DNA of 64,000 bases from Urophycis tenuis (Eukaryota; Chordata; Actinopteri; Gadiformes; Phycidae), in contig JAXIVH010000016.1 in NCBI GenBank assembly GCA_036785325.1, positions 5,403,569-5,467,568 of the forward strand, in the 5' to 3' direction. Position numbers and translations under genes: made by a program. Of the stretch, positions 44,295 through 58,000 are shown piece by piece. Positions within the stretch are counted from its first letter, which is position 1; every line of letters begins with the position of its first letter. The notes beneath the pieces are model-generated. The model worked only from the letters and a program-made list of their open reading frames with translations, did not search any database and was not told the origin of the DNA.

Positions 44295-45567
44295 GTAAGA
44301 CAAATCAATCAAGACGATGGTCTACAATTCTCCCGTATATCATTTAAGACGTGCTTTTTTTCTGGTCGTGCAGTTGGATGTTTATTTGAGCACGTTTAAC
44401 GGTGGTGGTCTTCGGGTTGCGTTCGTTCACAAACATTCAGGGTTATCAGTCGGCGAGTAAACCAGTTGGGTTGGTCTTGTACGAACTTGTCTTTGTAAGG
44501 AAAGGGCAGGGTGGGGATAACTGTCAAACCCTTTCTCCGATTAATAGCCAGCGGACTGGTCGTTCCTTTATGACTTCAGTGTGCTGTCCTATAGACAGGT
44601 GATAGTACGATATAATGCCATTCAAAAAGATGTTTACAACAAGGTTTGCAGTCACACAAACTAATCTGTGTGCACATAATTGAAAAAATAATGTTTGTGT
44701 AAACAAATTGATTCAAAAGTTGATGGATTGGAAATGAAGTAACACACGTGTACATGTGTGTAAGGGAAAAGGTGGCGTTTGAGTGTTGATGCGTGCGTCT
44801 GGTGCCAGCTACAGTTGGCGTGATGCCTTGAGGTGTCGAGGGTAATCCTCTGTGTGTCTGAGAGACGCGTGGGGCCGTGCCAGCCCCAGAAGGTCAATGG
44901 ATTTCTGCAGCGAAGCCCCAATCCCTTCACCAGCAAACCTCTGCCTCAACCAGCATCAATGGTCCAATCCCTTCACCAGCAAACCTCTGCCTAAACGAGC
45001 GTCAATGGCGAGGGGCCGGTCACACATCATAACTACCATACAGCCGTGTCCCGGCAGTGGTACGCAGGGGGGGAAGGGGGGGGGGGCTGGTGTAGGGTTT
45101 GATTACAGGGCACTCTGATTCGGAGCGCTCACAAAGGGCTGTATTGTGGGCTCCTTGAATGACTGTGCGTGAGGAGGGCCACCGACCGCCCAGAGTTGAG
45201 TCACGCTGAGTGATGTGCCGAGTCAGACGGGATGATGTGACTCGTGGTGTGTCAGGACGCCATCAGGTGTGTGTGCGTGCCACGTTGACCCCAATGACTT
45301 CTTTGGCCGCTTTCACTGTTGTTCAGATCGCAGAACAATGGGCAGGACAGTAGAGTGACCCCCCCCACGTGTCCTTCCAGGTCGAATCCAGCTGACTTCT
45401 CTTATAATCGGGGCGCTCCAACCGGTTGATCTGAGTGTCCGAGTTGACCTGCGATCACTTTAGGTCAGTCCATATTACCATCTTGTGATTTCAGACTAAA
45501 CATTGGTGTTGGACTGTTGTGTGAGATTGAATGGACGCACGCCCGGGCTCATGTTTCTTTAGCAGGA

Positions 45568-45763
<196 letters not shown>

Positions 45764-47127
45764 AGGGAGGAGGGGATGGTGTCCAGGAATGTCTATTGTT
45801 TTAAATCCCTGCCCCAAATCTCTGGTTAGTTAGATTTTTACCCTTTTTTATTGTTTCACTCTTATTCGCTCCCTGGCCTGTGTAATCAGATGCTCCCACG
45901 CGTTGATAGTTTTCTGCCAACAGAACAGCCAAATAGAGTGATAGCTGCTCGCTATCTATGTTACAGTAAACACGGGACACACAGCACTGTTTTGCCTTGA
46001 AAACACGACACATACATCCTGACGTGGCAGATAAAACGGAAGAGGCTACTGGAGATGGGGAAGGTCATGAGCCCAAAGGAGAAGTGCTTTTGTGAACGTG
46101 ATCATCATATGCTCTGTGGGGACTTCCCCCCCCCCCCCCTCAACTCTGTAGTTAATGGAGGTCCCAGGTCACAGGTTTATCAGAAGGGGTCCTCCAGGAG
46201 CCTGATTCCATGGTTGATTTGTCCCGCGCGATGCGTCCAGGAGACCAGGAAGCAGGCCTCTTAGGCCGAGGAGTTCTAGGCCGCCCGGCTTCTTCAGCGG
46301 AGAATCCAAAACATCCTGTTTCTCAGGAAGCCGCGAGGCTCAGGATGGGGGAGGTCAGAGCGGGGATGGCCGCGTTGTTTCCCATTGTTCGCTCGGAACC
46401 CACAGCTGACTTCCGAAGCGGAGCCAAGGCCAAGAACAGCACATGTTAAGGAGAGTGGGGTGGGAGGGGGGGGCATAGGGGACACACTCAACAGATAAGG
46501 GCACAGGACATGCTACCACATGAGGTTGGGGTGTCTGGCGTGTGACTGCGGCGTGCGGCCTACACGCCATTGCAAAGGCGTGCGTGTGCACCCCCCCCCC
46601 ATATCCCCCATCAACACTTGTGCCCGGCCCGCACAAACTTCCCATTGTTCCGCCCGTCCCCCAGAACTGACAGCTGCAGAATTCCCCCCAGCTTGGCGGT
46701 GGGGCTGGCCGCGCGACGCTCCTGAGAACACTGGCGAAGACACAGTACAGACTCTGTGTGCCTCGTCTTCATCGCTGGGGGGGGTCATTACTGAAATGAG
46801 ACGGCGTGTGGAATGCTCGATGTGCGTGTAATGGCGTGGTGCGTTTGATGCAGGGGGGAGGGGGGGCGGGGGTCCGGGAGGGCGAGTGTGGACAGAGTGG
46901 TGGCGTGCGCGTGTTTACGTTTACCCGTGTGGGCGTTTGCCGGCCTTCTCTGTGTAGCTTTTGTTTTCGGGGTCATTGTGACCGGCTGTGTGCTTTCCTT
47001 GAGTTGGGGTGGGGGGGGGGGGGCTTGTTTTGTCGAGCCGAGGACTTTTAACAGAGCTGAACGGGCCAGTGACAATGGCAGGAATGTGAGATGTCCCTTT
47101 TATCTTGATGTCAGATCTCTGCTCCAT

Positions 47128-47284
<157 letters not shown>

Positions 47285-48613
47285 TCCCTCCCCTCCTTGA
47301 GGCCCTGTGGGTAGTATCAGCCCTTGTCCTTTGACCATATATGGGCGGTAAGTTGTGCTCTCAGGTGGGAGACTGACTGGTGGCGCCTCACCAGTTACCT
47401 CTCCGAGCCAGACGCTGTGAGGGCACGTCCACGTGTGATGTCATCACAATGTGATGTCAGAGCCCCCCCTCCCCTCCCCTTTCCCAAAATGGCAAAATGG
47501 ATTTCCTCCCCCAGAAAAAAAATGCCCCTTTCCTCACCCGCCTGTTCCTGCCCTCTTCCCACAGTGGACACACCCTGGTCCCGGAATAATGTGTCCACCA
47601 ATGTGTGGGCACTGCGTGTGCGTGCATGTGTGCGTGTGTGTGTGTGTGTGCATCTCCCTGTGTGTGTGTATGTGTTTAAGTAATCAAACAGAAATCTGAG
47701 CCAGCATGCTGGCGTCAGGTTCCAGTTTCAGAGGATGTGGTGTATGGCCCAACAATGACGTCATAGTCTTCCATCCAGACTATTCGCTGAAACTGTGAGT
47801 CAGACAGCAGGCCCCATCCCCCCCACTATCTCAATATACCTCTGCCCCCCCCCCCCCCCCCCCAGGTGCAGCAGGTGTCAGCTCAGGTGCAAACAAGTCC
47901 CCGTTTGTTACATTAGCCCTTCTGCTTTTACACACACACACACATATTTTACGTGTGTGTGCGCGTGCGTGCTCGTTGGTATAGCGATCCCACAGTGAGA
48001 GACATTGAGAAACAGGCAGCGTCAAATTTACCCAGCAGTCACCCCCTCCCCCTACTGGCTAGCACCTGCCTAACCAGTCAGGTGTGTGTGTGTGTGTCTC
48101 TCTACCCTTTCAGTACGGGCTGCACGGTGGCAGATCCTCACTAGATAAACTGAAGGTACGTTGCACGTCTGAATCTGTCCCTGGGAAAACCGCAGTAGAA
48201 AGCAACCCTTCATCGGAGCATGGCCGTTGAGCACGCGGGGGGGCACGGCGAGGGAGGGGGCGGGGCACGGCGAGGGAGGGGGGGCCAGACAGGAAGCGGG
48301 GCGGTCGGTAAAGGAGGGCGGGCGAGCGGGCCCAGCCTGAGGCGGGCGGCTGGCCCTCGAGGGGGAGACGGGCCGGTCGTCATGGCGACATATGGCGCCG
48401 AGGGGCTCCGTTGGCAACCCCTCGGGTCGGCGCCACACACACACACACACACCGCCGGCGCTGTGTGTGCTGACGGCCCGTGTTTTGGAGCGACCACAGC
48501 CCCCCCCCTCATCTCGTGGAGCGGGGCCCGAGAACCGAGTAAATACAGGGTGTGTCTGGGCCAGGAGAGACGTGCTTTGTTGAGCAAACACAGAAACCCT
48601 CCCCCTCCCTCCC

Positions 48614-48779
<166 letters not shown>

Positions 48780-49290
48780 CTCTTTCTTTCACGTCTGTAT
48801 GACATTCTCACCACATTGGCGTTTATTTTTGTCAGCTGTACACCCCCCCCCCCCCCCACCCATCTGTTGAAAACAACATTCTGCCACCGAGCTTTTCCTC
48901 GCCTTCCACTACAGCCAACACTGTACTGCCCCCCCCCCACACACACACACACACACACACACGCCCCGCCCCAGCCTCCTGTTTCTGGGTGTGGCATGTT
49001 GTTTTTTAAAAGGGCCTATCGCGAGAGAACTTCCACGATAAACAGGAGTTTGGAAGAAAGCAGCTCCTGACTAATTACACACTCAGACCAAGAGAGAGAG
49101 GGAGAGAGAGAGAAAGAAAGAGAGAGAGAGAGAGAGAGAGGGGGACAGGCAGGAGGGAGAGGCAGGCAGGCAGGCAGACAGACAGAGAGAGAGAGAGGTC
49201 TCTATTTTGGTTCAGTTGCGTCTCCCTGACTAGCAATCATCTCTCTCATGTTCTGCTTGTAATGCGGCGTTCGCACCGTGGGGACTTTGT

Positions 49291-49417
<127 letters not shown>

Positions 49418-49857
49418 GCGTAACACGGAGGCCGATTCTTTTGTTTTTCATTTTAGATGCAACTCGTTGCTCCGATCCTGACCTAAATATATACTCTTAT
49501 TTGTGTATTTCCTCAAAGCGGAGAGATTTCTACAACTGAAAGGATTCCACTGTCTCCTGCCCTCTGATTGGTTGGTGGGGGGGGGGGGGGGGACAGCGAA
49601 TGTGCCTTAGAAGAAAATCTTCCAAAGCTTCAGCCGCTCTGGTGGCGTCTCCGCCCCGCACGTGGGGAACAGAGCGGTACAGTAAATGAGTGCCTGTGCA
49701 GCAGCCGACTGTGGTGGCTGCCCAGCAGTGAACCTGCACAGCGTATACTTAAAGCTGCAGCGCGTGCAGGATGGAGGCCACACGCTCGCCTTTAAATGGC
49801 CGTTAGTGGAGAGGCAGCGCCACGCCACCCGGTGCGCCGTCGGGACGCAGAGACCCG

Positions 49858-50001
49858 CTGCTCCATACCGCCACGCTGTTCCATACCGCCACGCTGTTCC
49901 ACACCGCCACGCTGCTCCATACCGCCACGCTGCTCCATACCGCCACGCTGCTCCATACCGCCACGCTGTTCCATACCGCCACGCTGCTCCATACCGCCAC
50001 G
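49858..50001. repeat. 18-bp minisatellite, 8 units
   Basis: The unit is CTGYTCCATACCGCCACG, repeated eight times with only C/T changes at the fourth base and one CACACC variant. The length is a multiple of three, so open frames on both strands are automatic. Confidence 0.95.
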
Positions 50002-50174
50002 CTGTCCCCTCCCACCCTCCCAGCCACCTGTCGGTTCTGTTGGGCTGAACCACCGTCGCCGCTATCGGTGTTGGTGAAGACTCCGGGCTGGTCGTTGTTG
50101 TTGTTGCCGTGTTAAAAGTATCTCCGCTACACCATTAGTAACCAACAGGCAGGTTTCCAAAGCGTCTTTGCACA

Positions 50175-50348
50175 GCGGCAGTAGCTCAGTGGGTAGAGCG
50201 GGTGGACAGAGCGGGTCGTCCACTAACTGTAGGGTCAGCGGTTCGATCCCCTTGATCCCCCTCCTCGTCCAACTGTCCACATGTCAAACCCCACAAATCT
50301 ACTGATTGTAAAGTCCCTTTGGACAAAAGCGTCTGCTAAACGCCCCTT
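50175..50348 (+). mobile_element. tRNA-derived SINE
   Basis: A-box GTAGCTCAGTGGGTAGAGCG, B-box GCGGTTCGATCCCCTTGATC, the block CACATGTCAAACCCCACAAA, and the tail GACAAAAGCGTCTGCTAAAC. It is the same family as 17308 and 61791. Confidence 0.8.
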
Positions 50349-50943
50349 TAGAAGTCTCTAGATGGTATGTGTGTATGTTGTTGATGCAGTAGTCCTACCC
50401 TGCCATGGCTGAGTGACCCGTTGGCACCCTGGTGGAGAGCGACCACACGCACGGCGTGAGGCCACAGAGGCCCTCGGTGAGGTGGATGTATTAAAAAAAG
50501 GGGCAAAGTGTACGATTCCAGTGCAGCTGCTGAGCGAGGTGCTGGGGCTCTTGTGCACCGCCACGGCGTCAGTCTGAGTGGCTCTGAACAGGCTTGCACC
50601 GCCGAGGTGTCTGCGGGCCGGTCCTCCGATGCTGATTACCGTAAAACGCGGTGGCCGGTTCCAGTCAGCCCCCCCGTCCACCTCTTTCACTTCCTGTTTA
50701 ACGGAGTGCTTCCCACGAAGAGGAGTTTTGATGTTGAAATTATGTCAAAACGCCCGTCCTTCATTCCTACGTCTGTATGTGTGCGTTAGTCATTCCCCCG
50801 GTGGAACACGTCAACGCACGTCAAAGCTCGTCAACGCCGCTTCTCGCTCTGTCGGCGTGAACGCTGAGCGGCGCCACGTGTGTGTGTGTGTGTGTTTGGT
50901 TAGCTGCCGCCGCTGGCCCCCTTTCCTCCCTGCTGCTGCGGTG

Positions 50944-51370
50944 CGCGGTGTGCAGTGTCTGTGTGTAACGCGTTGTGCAGGGTCTGTGTGTAACGCGTTG
51001 TGCAGGGTCTGTGTGTAACACGGTGTGCAGGGTGTAACGCGGTGTGTAGTGTCTGTGTGTAACGCGGTGTGCAGGGTCTGTGTGTAACGCGGTGTGCAGG
51101 GTCTGTGTGTAACGCAGTGTGCAGGGTCTGTGTAACGCGGTGTATGTGTGTAACGCGGTGTATGTGTGTAACGCGGTGTGCAGGGTCTGTGTGTAACGCG
51201 GTGTGCAGGGTCTGTGTGTAACGCGGTGTGCAGGGTCTGTGTGTAACGCGGTGTGCAGTGTCTGTGTGTAATGCGGTGTCTGTGTATAACGCGGTGTGCA
51301 GTGTCTGTGTGTAACGCGGTGTGCAGTGTCTGTGTGCAACGCGTTGTGCAGTGTCTGTGTGTAACGCGGA
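50944..51370. repeat. 25-bp minisatellite upstream of the first coding exon of ctnnd1
   Basis: The unit is roughly AACGCGGTGTGCAGGGTCTG plus TGTGT, about 16 copies with CGG/CGT and GGG/AGT variants and some shortened units. It ends only 30 bp before the splice acceptor at 51399. Confidence 0.93.
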
Positions 51371-51404
51371 CTCCCCTCTCTCCCCGACACGCCCCGCAGT
51401 GCGG

Positions 51405-51979
51405 ATGGAGCAGTGTGGGAGCGCGGCAGCTCTGCTGGAGTCGGTCAGGGAGCAGGAGGCGCAGTTTGAGCAGCTGACCCGGGCGCTGGAGGAGGAAAGG
51501 AGGTGGGCGGGGCTTTCCGCCGGGGGCCACGCCCCCTCCCACACGCAGGTAACCCCCCCCCCTCATCTCCTCTCTTCCCGGCCGCCGTGAGCCCCCCACC
51601 CCCCCCCTCCGCCACCACTGCTGGTGTCAACGCCGCCCCCCCCCCCCCCCCCCAGACGCACGTCCCCTCCTCCATCTCCCCCGTGCAGTCATTCATTCCT
51701 CGTTCCCCCGGCAGCCAGCCCCTGCTCTGCCCTGCAGCCCATTTCACCAGCCACTCTCTTCCTGCTTGGGGCCATTCCTCTTTCACTGCAGTCACACACC
51801 CCCGAACTCTCACCTTGCGCCGTGTGTGTGTGTGTGCGTGTGCGTGCGTGTGTGTCTGTGAGAGATAGGCAAGCATGTAAACAGGCACATATCTGTCGTC
51901 CCTCATCCCCGATGGCGGGCCTCCCTGTCCGTGCACATAGTTGTGCAGCTTCTAACATGCCAGGAGACCTCTCCACTCC

Positions 51980-52022
<43 letters not shown>

Positions 52023-55000
52023 CTTCAGCGCATTAGTTTACATAAACATTGGTGCATCTCTGTTCAGTGATCCCTGACTGAAGGGGGGGCAGCACACAGC
52101 CCCCCCGCCGTAAGCATCCAGGCTATTCGCCTTGTAGTCTGAGCATGTCCAGTTATGCATGAGGTCATCAGGTGTGCATGTGCTGATTGGGCCCCCTTGC
52201 ATTTGCCTGGAGTCCGTGAGTCAGTCAATGCAGTTAGTCAGCCTCATGGCATTTGCCACTGCGCAAATCTGTGGTTCCGGACTTGAAGTCTTTACTTATA
52301 GTTTATTGTTATGCTCCGTGCCAGTCTCTTTCTTTGAATGTGTCCACTGTACTCATGGTTGAATACCTCATTGTTGAATACTCAAGTGTTCAACAGCGTT
52401 AAACAACACTGGTGCCTCTTCTGTTTGCACAATGCTTCTCGTGGATCCTGGGTGTGTTCCCTTTGCCAACGTCTCTGATGAAGCAACAACAAAGCAGTGC
52501 TTCTATTGACTGTCTGGCGACTGGCTGATGGACTTCATCCAAACGCTGCACTGACTCGTACCGGTCTCTCCTATTGCTCACCAATGCCACTGTATCGTTT
52601 TTCCACCCACAATGGAAGAATCTGGCATCTGTATCCGGGGGAAAAAACCCCCACTTCCTTGTTCTGGGGCCCACCTCGTCCTTTCCCAGTTCGATGACGA
52701 TTGCACCTTCGCTGTGCGACTCGCGGCGCTTCTGCCCGTGTTTGTCTGAAACCCCCACGGGGTCTTCAGGTGAGCGAGCCCCAGGGTCACCACCCTGGTG
52801 GGTGACAGGGGGCCCCTCCAACAGGCCCCCCCGCGGGGTGTGGCCACGGTCAGACTGATGGGTGGGACAGGGCTGGGGGCGTGGCCACGGTCAGACTGAT
52901 GGGTGAGACAGGGCTGGGGGCGTGGCCACGGTCAGACTGATGGGTGGGACAGGGCTGGGGGCGTGGCCACGGTCAGACTGATGGGTGAGACAGGGCTGGG
53001 GGCGTGTCCACGGTCAGACTGATGGGTGGGACAGGGCTGGGGGCGTGGCCACGGTCAGACTGATGGGTGGGACAGGGCTGGGGGCGTGGCCACGGTCAGA
53101 CTGATGGGTGGGACAGGGCTGGGGGCGTGGCCACGGTCAGACTGATGGGTGAGACAGGGCTGGGGGCGTGGCCACGGTCAGACTGATGGGTGGGACAGGG
53201 CTGGGGGCGTGGCCATGGTCAGACTGATGGGTGAGACAGGGCTGGGGGCTTATCCACGGTCAGACTGATGGGTGAGACAGGGCTGGGGGCGTGGCCACGG
53301 TCAGACTGATGGGTGAGACAGGCCTGGGGGCGGGGACCTATCCTCCAGGGGCAGTGGCTCCACAGTGGCTGCCATGGGGCCGTGAGGCTGCATCCTGACC
53401 CAAAGTAGCCGACCCGGCTACTTTGGGTCAGAACCGCACGCCTTTCGGCCCGCCACTGAATTCCTTTTTGTGTTTCTTTCTTCTTTTCTTACTTAAGAAT
53501 GCGTCTCTCTCAATAACTTTTGTCGTTGGGCCGTCGACCCAAACAAACCTTTTGTTTCTCGTTGTGAATGGGCCTCTGTGTCAAGTCCAAGCCATCCGAA
53601 CCCTCCGACTGTCTGTACTACTGTACTACTACTACTGTTCAGTACTGCTTCTTGGCCGCCTCTGTGCAACGGTACCGATTGGTACTGACTAGAAGCTGTA
53701 TTCAACTCTGAATGTATTCCCAACATTCCCTCAAGGCAATGCTTTTGGTATGAATAAATTAATACATTAGGCGAATTGGAAATGCCGGCTTACAGTAAGA
53801 TAGCTGTCCATCAGAGCCTTAACAAGAAAACGGGTAGCCTTGTAAACGAGATGGCTCGGATTGGACTGAGACCAAGAGCAGCCCCTGCTGGTCACTCTTG
53901 GGAGTTTCCTAAAATCAATTTTCTTCAAAGTGCTGAAACCATAGGAGACTTGCACCGCAGTCACCGAGTTGCTACAGCCAGTATACTGTATGAGGATGTC
54001 GTGCCACCTGTAAGACACAGCACAGTATCTTGTCAGCTGCTGATCTGTCATCCGCATCTGCAATTTTACTAATGCGTTGATGGTTTGAGTTGATGACATG
54101 TCGATGACATAAAACAATTGAGGCGAGTTGTGTAAGAAGGCCGTTCTCTCGAGGCGTTAGATAGACGAGATAAATAAAGCATCGACTGAACGGGAACGAC
54201 ATGACTCCCGGGACAAACTATGTGACCGGGTGGGTGAATGCCAGTATGTCACAGACACACATAGGGTTGCAAAGGGGCGGAAAATTTCTGGTAAATTTCC
54301 GGTAAATTTCCATGGGAAGTTAAGCTGGGGAATTTTGGAAATATTCCATATTGGAAACTTTACATGGGAATAATGTGAATTAAGGGAATTTATGGGAATT
54401 AATGGGAATTTAGGGGAACTAACTGGGAATTGAGGGTAATGTAATGAAATTGTATCATATCCAAGCATAAATATAAACATAAGTCATAAGAAAACCTCCA
54501 TGCAAAATGATACATTTAAAAAAGATATTTCAATAGATTTATTTTTAAGTAGAACAGAACAAGTTTTAATTATTTTATTGAACCATCATTTGTTTCATTG
54601 AAGAACATAAACATGAATGTTGAGTTACTCATCCCCCCCATCCCCACTCATTCAAAAATGCACCCCCCCATCCAAAAATCCCCACAGAGTCCCGTTGTGA
54701 TGGAGGCATGCACAGTGCCTGTAGGGGGTGTGGTCTCAGTAGCCATGCAGTAAGCAGTGTGCTGTGTGCATGTGATTGAGGAATGACATGGATATTCAAG
54801 TGTACTTGGATGGCATCTGTTTGTTTTAGTCAAGATTATACTAAATTATATTTTCCCCAACTATATTTAAGTTACCAATGAAGAGCCAACCTTCAGTTTT
54901 GAAAATTCCCAGTTTATTCCCGTTTATTCCCATAAATTCCCGTTAATTCCCATAAATTCCCATTTATTCCCATGGAAAGCTTTCAACTTTGAAAATTCAC

Positions 55001-58000
55001 GGAATTTTGCAACCCTAGACACACACTCCTCCTGAGGAAGATGTGGTCTCACCGTGACTGAGCCCTGACGTCATCGGCCCGGCTGTCGTGGGATGTGACG
55101 ATGTGTCCGGGAGCAGCGATCTGCGGGTTTAACGCAATCTGTTGAGGTCTTGATGAGTGACTCTTCCTTGTGTCCTCACACTCAGAACGGACGTCTGGGC
55201 GAGGCGGACATAGAGAGGCTGAAGCTCACCGACGGATACATCAACGGAACACAGGTGCGTGTGTGTGTGTGTGTGCGTGTGCGTGTGCGTGTGTGTGTGT
55301 GCGCGCTCTGTATACCACTACAATACACTACATAAGTCGATCAATATCCAGACCATGGCTGCACGATAATGTCAAATTTGCAGTTGTGATTTAATTTTGT
55401 CGTCCTGCTTTTATGATAGCTGTAAACGGTAAACAGATTGCTGATTCAATTAGTATTGTTTGGCGCCGAATGTACATTAAAAACAACAATGGCGTCTTTG
55501 AGTCGTAACATTTACATTTTACATTTAGGGCGTTTAGCGGACGCTTTTATCCAAAGCGACTCACCAAGAGTACATTTGTCATAAGAAGGTGAAACACTTC
55601 ATTGCTGTTCATACAGTAAGGAAGTCACCAGAACAAGTCTCAAGCATTTCATTTGTTAACCAGTTAACCTTTGCTAGTGTACAACATGGTGACAGTCCCC
55701 TGGTCGTTAACGGGCCCGGTGGGGGTTGTTGCACAGTAAGTGGTTGAGTAAGTGTCTCTACGTTGTGTTTGGGTCAACAGTACAGAATGGTGGACCCGGC
55801 CCACGGGGCTCTGGACGAGAGCTACACGCCAGAGGATGACTCACATGAAGCACACTCGGTGTTCTCAGACGAAAGCTCAGCCATGCGCCGGCCAGACAAC
55901 GGGGTGAGGAAACGCTCGACCGGGCTGTCGCAACGGCTGCCCCTACGGCCCCGCCCCCCCCAGCTTGCTGGGCCAATCACCGCCACCGCTTGGCAGACGG
56001 GCGGGCCTGCGTAGACCTCCACCGCAGGCCTACGTAGACCTCTGCCATGGGCCTACGTAGGCCTCCACCGTGGGCCTGCGTAGGCCTCCACCGTGGGCCT
56101 GCTTAGACCTCCACCGTGGGCCTGCGTAGGCCTCCACCTTGGGCCTGCGTAGGCCTCCACCTTGGGCCTGCGTAGGCCTCCACCGTGGGCCTGCGTAGGG
56201 CCTCCACCGTGGGCCTGCGTAGGCCTGCGTAGGGCCTCCACTGTGGGCCTGCGTAGGCCTCCACCTTGGGCCTGCGTAGACCTCCACCGTGGGCCTGCGT
56301 AGGGCCTCCACCGTGGGCCTGCGTAGGGCCTCCACCGTGGGCCTGCGTAGGCCTCCACCTTGGGCCTGCGTAGACCTCCACCGTGGGCCTGCGTAGGGCC
56401 TCCACCGTGGCCTACATGCCGTAACCGTCTCCTCCCCCCCAGGTGAAGAAGCCCCTGGTGTCGCGCACCGTCCACCCCTCGGAGGCGCTGTCGGTGGACG
56501 GGGGGCTCATGGGCCCGGCCATGGGGGGCTACAGCGCCACGCTGGACCGCTACCGGCAGGCCATCCCCGCCGACTACCCCACCGCCACCGTGCCCCGCAA
56601 CTACCACTACGGCCCCACGCCCTACGACGACTACCGGCCAGGCCCGCCCTCGGAGGCCTACTCCAGCATGAGCCGGGGCACGCGCATGGACGACCGCTAC
56701 CGGTGAGCACACCGCCTCCTCCTCCTCTCTCTCCCCCTCCCCCTCCTCCTCCTCCTCGATGGCCACAGCGAGGCGTATGTCTTGGGTTCGGGGCAGGGTC
56801 GTTCCTTCTACGTTGCCCTAAACCAGACTCAGTACCCGGTTTGTCGCGACACGCTGCCCCGCAGCCGTGTCTCCGTGACGACAACGGAGACCCCCGGCCA
56901 CCCTGTAGTCACGGCCCCCCCCCCCCTCTCGCCCCCAGGCCCATGGACGGCTACAGGACCCTGGACTCTGGCTACCGGGCCCCCAGCCGCTCGCAGATGG
57001 ACCCGTACGCGGCTCAGCCCCAGGTGGCCCGCGGGGGGCGGGGCCCCGGCTCGGCCATGGACATGCGCTACGGGCAGTACGGCCCCGAGGACGACCAGCG
57101 CAGCCTGGGCTACGATGACCTGGACTACGGGATGGGACCCCCGCCCATGCACCCGGGGGGCTACGGCACCATGCCCCGGCTGGGGAACGGCCCCGGGGGG
57201 ATGGACCGCCGCCGGCTCAGGTGAGACCGGGAGACGCTAAAGGGAGCAGCGGCAGTGAGGGCAGGCAGACGGTTTTGTGTTGGGCAACAAACGCCCCCGT
57301 GTTCGTTTTGATAACAACTTGAGTAAGAGCACAACCGCGTGACGTAATGGAAATATTGAAGAAGTGAGTAGTAGTGAGACTTCATATGGGCTGCAGCGAG
57401 GCCACTGTCTAGATGTCTGGGGCAACAGATTGTTTTTCTTCTACAAAAGGAAGTGTGCAAAATCAGAAACAAAGGGAGGTTAGGGTGAGGAAATGAAATG
57501 ATCAGCCCATCCTTTTCATACCAAAACATGTGTAAGAACTATGCTCTTGATTTAAGTGAAAGTCCCACTGTGCGTGTGTGTGTGTGTGTCTCAACCGTAC
57601 ACTTAGTCAATATGGTGGATATTAGAGCTGTTCCTCACTAATGTGTGTACAAGGAGGCCTGTTGTGAATGTTTGTAGTGAGTCTGACACCCTGGTGTGTG
57701 ACAGCGGGGCGTCCCAGAGGGTGGGGTGGGGGGGGGGGGCGGGGCAGCACTGGGGTGGGCTCGGCCCCCCGCGGCCCCCCACACTGCACAGGTAACACAC
57801 CAACACGTGAAACGGTTCACAATGACTCCTCACCGCGCTCCCCCACGCTCCCGTTCGGCAGGAGTTGCGAGGACACGCTGGACGGAGACATGGGGGGGAT
57901 GGACCCCTACGTCTGGGGGGTCCCCGTGCCCATGGAGAGGGGCAGCATGGCCTCGCTGGACAGCACGCTGAGAAAGGGCCCGCCCGCCTCCTGGAGGCAG

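Larger units (their letters stand above)
51549..55185. other. Intron 1 (coding) of ctnnd1
   Basis: It contains poly-C tracts, a CA run (about 51982-52020), a 41-bp minisatellite, a perfect hairpin, and a 756-bp hAT element. An open 98-codon stretch at about 53776-54072 has no recognisable domain. No additional exon is supported. Confidence 0.6.

Noticed and set aside
50175..50250. tRNA gene
   Set aside because: A- and B-box-like sequences are present, but the tail and two further copies show it is a tRNA-derived SINE; no clover-leaf acceptor stem is evident.
51500..51504. Earlier donor after EEERR (GAG|GTGGGC) for the first ctnnd1 coding exon
   Set aside because: Using it would leave the exon in phase 2 and break the join to NGRLGEADIE; the donor at 51549 keeps phase 0.
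52399..52821. 140-codon minus-strand ORF, considered as a transposase fragment
   Set aside because: A WKNDTVALVSN-like string hinted at a piggyBac-type protein, but the surrounding motifs do not match.
52838..53333. CRISPR-like array
   Set aside because: Units are contiguous 41-bp repeats without unique spacers, in an intron of a vertebrate gene.
53776..54072. 98-codon ORF in the first coding intron of ctnnd1
   Set aside because: No recognised domain, no splice context and no second copy for comparison; left as intronic.
56053..56766. 237-codon minus-strand ORF in ctnnd1
   Set aside because: Built largely from the 23/24-bp minisatellite and antisense to a coding exon.
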